From the NCBI GenBank assembly GCA_007127425.1, contig SKZJ01000260.1, forward strand, positions 1-5,468: a stretch of DNA of 5,468 nucleotides. Direction: 5' to 3'. The notes beneath the pieces were generated by a model. The model was not told the origin of the DNA, made no database searches, and saw only the letters and a list, made by a program, of their open reading frames with translations. The stretch is from Wenzhouxiangella sp. GTDB taxonomy: Bacteria; Pseudomonadota; Gammaproteobacteria; Xanthomonadales; Wenzhouxiangellaceae. Positions 5,346 through 5,468 of the stretch are shown here, piece by piece (position 1 is the stretch's first letter; every line of letters starts with the position of its first letter). The translations under genes were made by a program, and so were the position numbers.

Positions 5346-5468
5346 GCAACGCTCAGAGCCACTGTGCTGGCGCGAATCAAGGCGCGTTTCGCAGGGAATG
5401 GCAGCGTCCTTGCCAAGAAACGCAACGCCGAGTCGCGCCAGCACAGTGGCTCCCGAAGGGCCGCCGCA
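5328..5468. mobile_element. Putative terminus of an inserted element (IS4-family-like?), continuing past the window
   Basis: The dehydrogenase frame loses family resemblance after residue 340 and stops at 5343-5345. From about 5331 the sequence CATGCGGTAAGTTAGGC resembles, from memory, the end of IS4-type elements (E. coli IS4 starts TAATGCCGATCAGTTAAG: both share ATGC-x-G followed by AGTTA). A long hairpin follows within 20 nt, which is where several insertion sequences keep a structure that guards the transposase gene from outside transcription. No transposase start is visible before the window ends. The exact boundary, orientation and family are uncertain: the junction may be anywhere from about 5301 to 5331. 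The target-site duplication and opposite end are out of view. Confidence 0.4.
5356..5452. repeat. Long inverted repeat: 97-nt bulged hairpin with perfect 20-bp arms
   Basis: The outer arms 5356-5375 and 5433-5452 are exact reverse complements over 20 bp (each contains CCACTGTGCTGG or its complement). Pairing continues inward: TC/GA (5377-5378 with 5430-5431), GGCG/CGCC (5381-5384 with 5426-5429), CGTTTC/GAAACG (5385-5390 with 5417-5422) and GGCA/TGCC (5400-5403 with 5411-5414), closed by a 7-nt loop. About 36 pairs form in total, with small bulges. No T-run follows either arm, so it is not a simple terminator. It is either an internal structure of an insertion element or a short palindromic/MITE-like repeat by itself. 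Confidence 0.85.

Noticed and set aside
5341..5347. GTTAGGC matches the integron core site pattern GTTRRRY, hinting at an attC site.
   Set aside because: An attC needs a matching RYYYAAC core upstream, with L boxes in between. None is found in about 150 bases upstream, and the palindrome lies on the wrong side of the core.
5346..5468. The dehydrogenase frame stays open after the TAG to the window end, suggesting stop-codon read-through.
   Set aside because: The 41 codons after the TAG look basic and unlike a propeller blade, and they are dominated by the palindrome. An insertion explains this better.
5322..5468. On the minus strand a 48-codon frame is open from the window edge to a stop at 5322, a possible transposase C-terminus.
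   Set aside because: It is short, in GC-rich DNA where such frames are common, and I recognise no transposase motif. It is kept only as a note because the element continues outside the window.

Overview
The window reads as one strand of a GC-rich (roughly 60% by eye) proteobacterial chromosome, most likely a gammaproteobacterium. The best clue is the block trxB - FemAB-like gene - aat at the left. Thioredoxin reductase next to leucyl/phenylalanyl-tRNA-protein transferase is a familiar gammaproteobacterial arrangement (in Pseudomonas it continues into ate and infA). The genus cannot be fixed from this sequence alone.

Layout. Positions 1-2283 (+) are a tightly packed housekeeping block: the C-terminal part of thioredoxin reductase (trxB, cut by the window edge), an overlapping COG3146/DUF482-type FemAB/GNAT-like gene, and aat, which starts inside the previous stop codon (ATGA overlap at 1558-1561). 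Ten bases after the aat stop the block meets a convergent gene (2294-3316, minus): a two-domain regulator with an N-terminal DJ-1/PfpI (GATase1-like) domain and a C-terminal AraC-type helix-turn-helix domain. Positions 3317-3453 are a divergent intergenic region with a plausible minus-strand promoter and two inverted repeats that could be operators.

Divergent from the regulator is a probable three-gene plus-strand operon. It encodes an exported AhpD/carboxymuconolactone-decarboxylase-like protein with an intact E-C-x-x-C-H redox set (3454-3861), an 87-residue ferredoxin-fold-like protein of unknown function (3961-4224), and an exported PQQ-type eight-bladed propeller dehydrogenase related to polyvinyl-alcohol dehydrogenases (4281-5345). 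All three have the same ribosome-binding arrangement, AGGAG followed by 6 nt and ATG. A 12-bp hairpin without a U tract lies between genes two and three.

The dehydrogenase stops early, just after the D-x-W region expected at the active site, and its last 14 or so residues look foreign. Immediately downstream is a very long inverted repeat (5356-5452, perfect 20-bp outer arms plus inner stems). The segment from about 5328 to the window end is probably the terminus of an inserted mobile element, possibly IS4-family-like, that broke the gene. This is inference: the other end of the element lies outside the window.

How the parts may work together: the DJ-1/AraC regulator probably senses a small molecule and controls the divergent operon, whose products would carry out a periplasmic oxidation (PQQ dehydrogenase) with a thiol-redox or decarboxylase-like partner and a small helper protein. 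The operon looks like an accessory insertion next to a conserved housekeeping block, and it is probably now inactive in its last gene.
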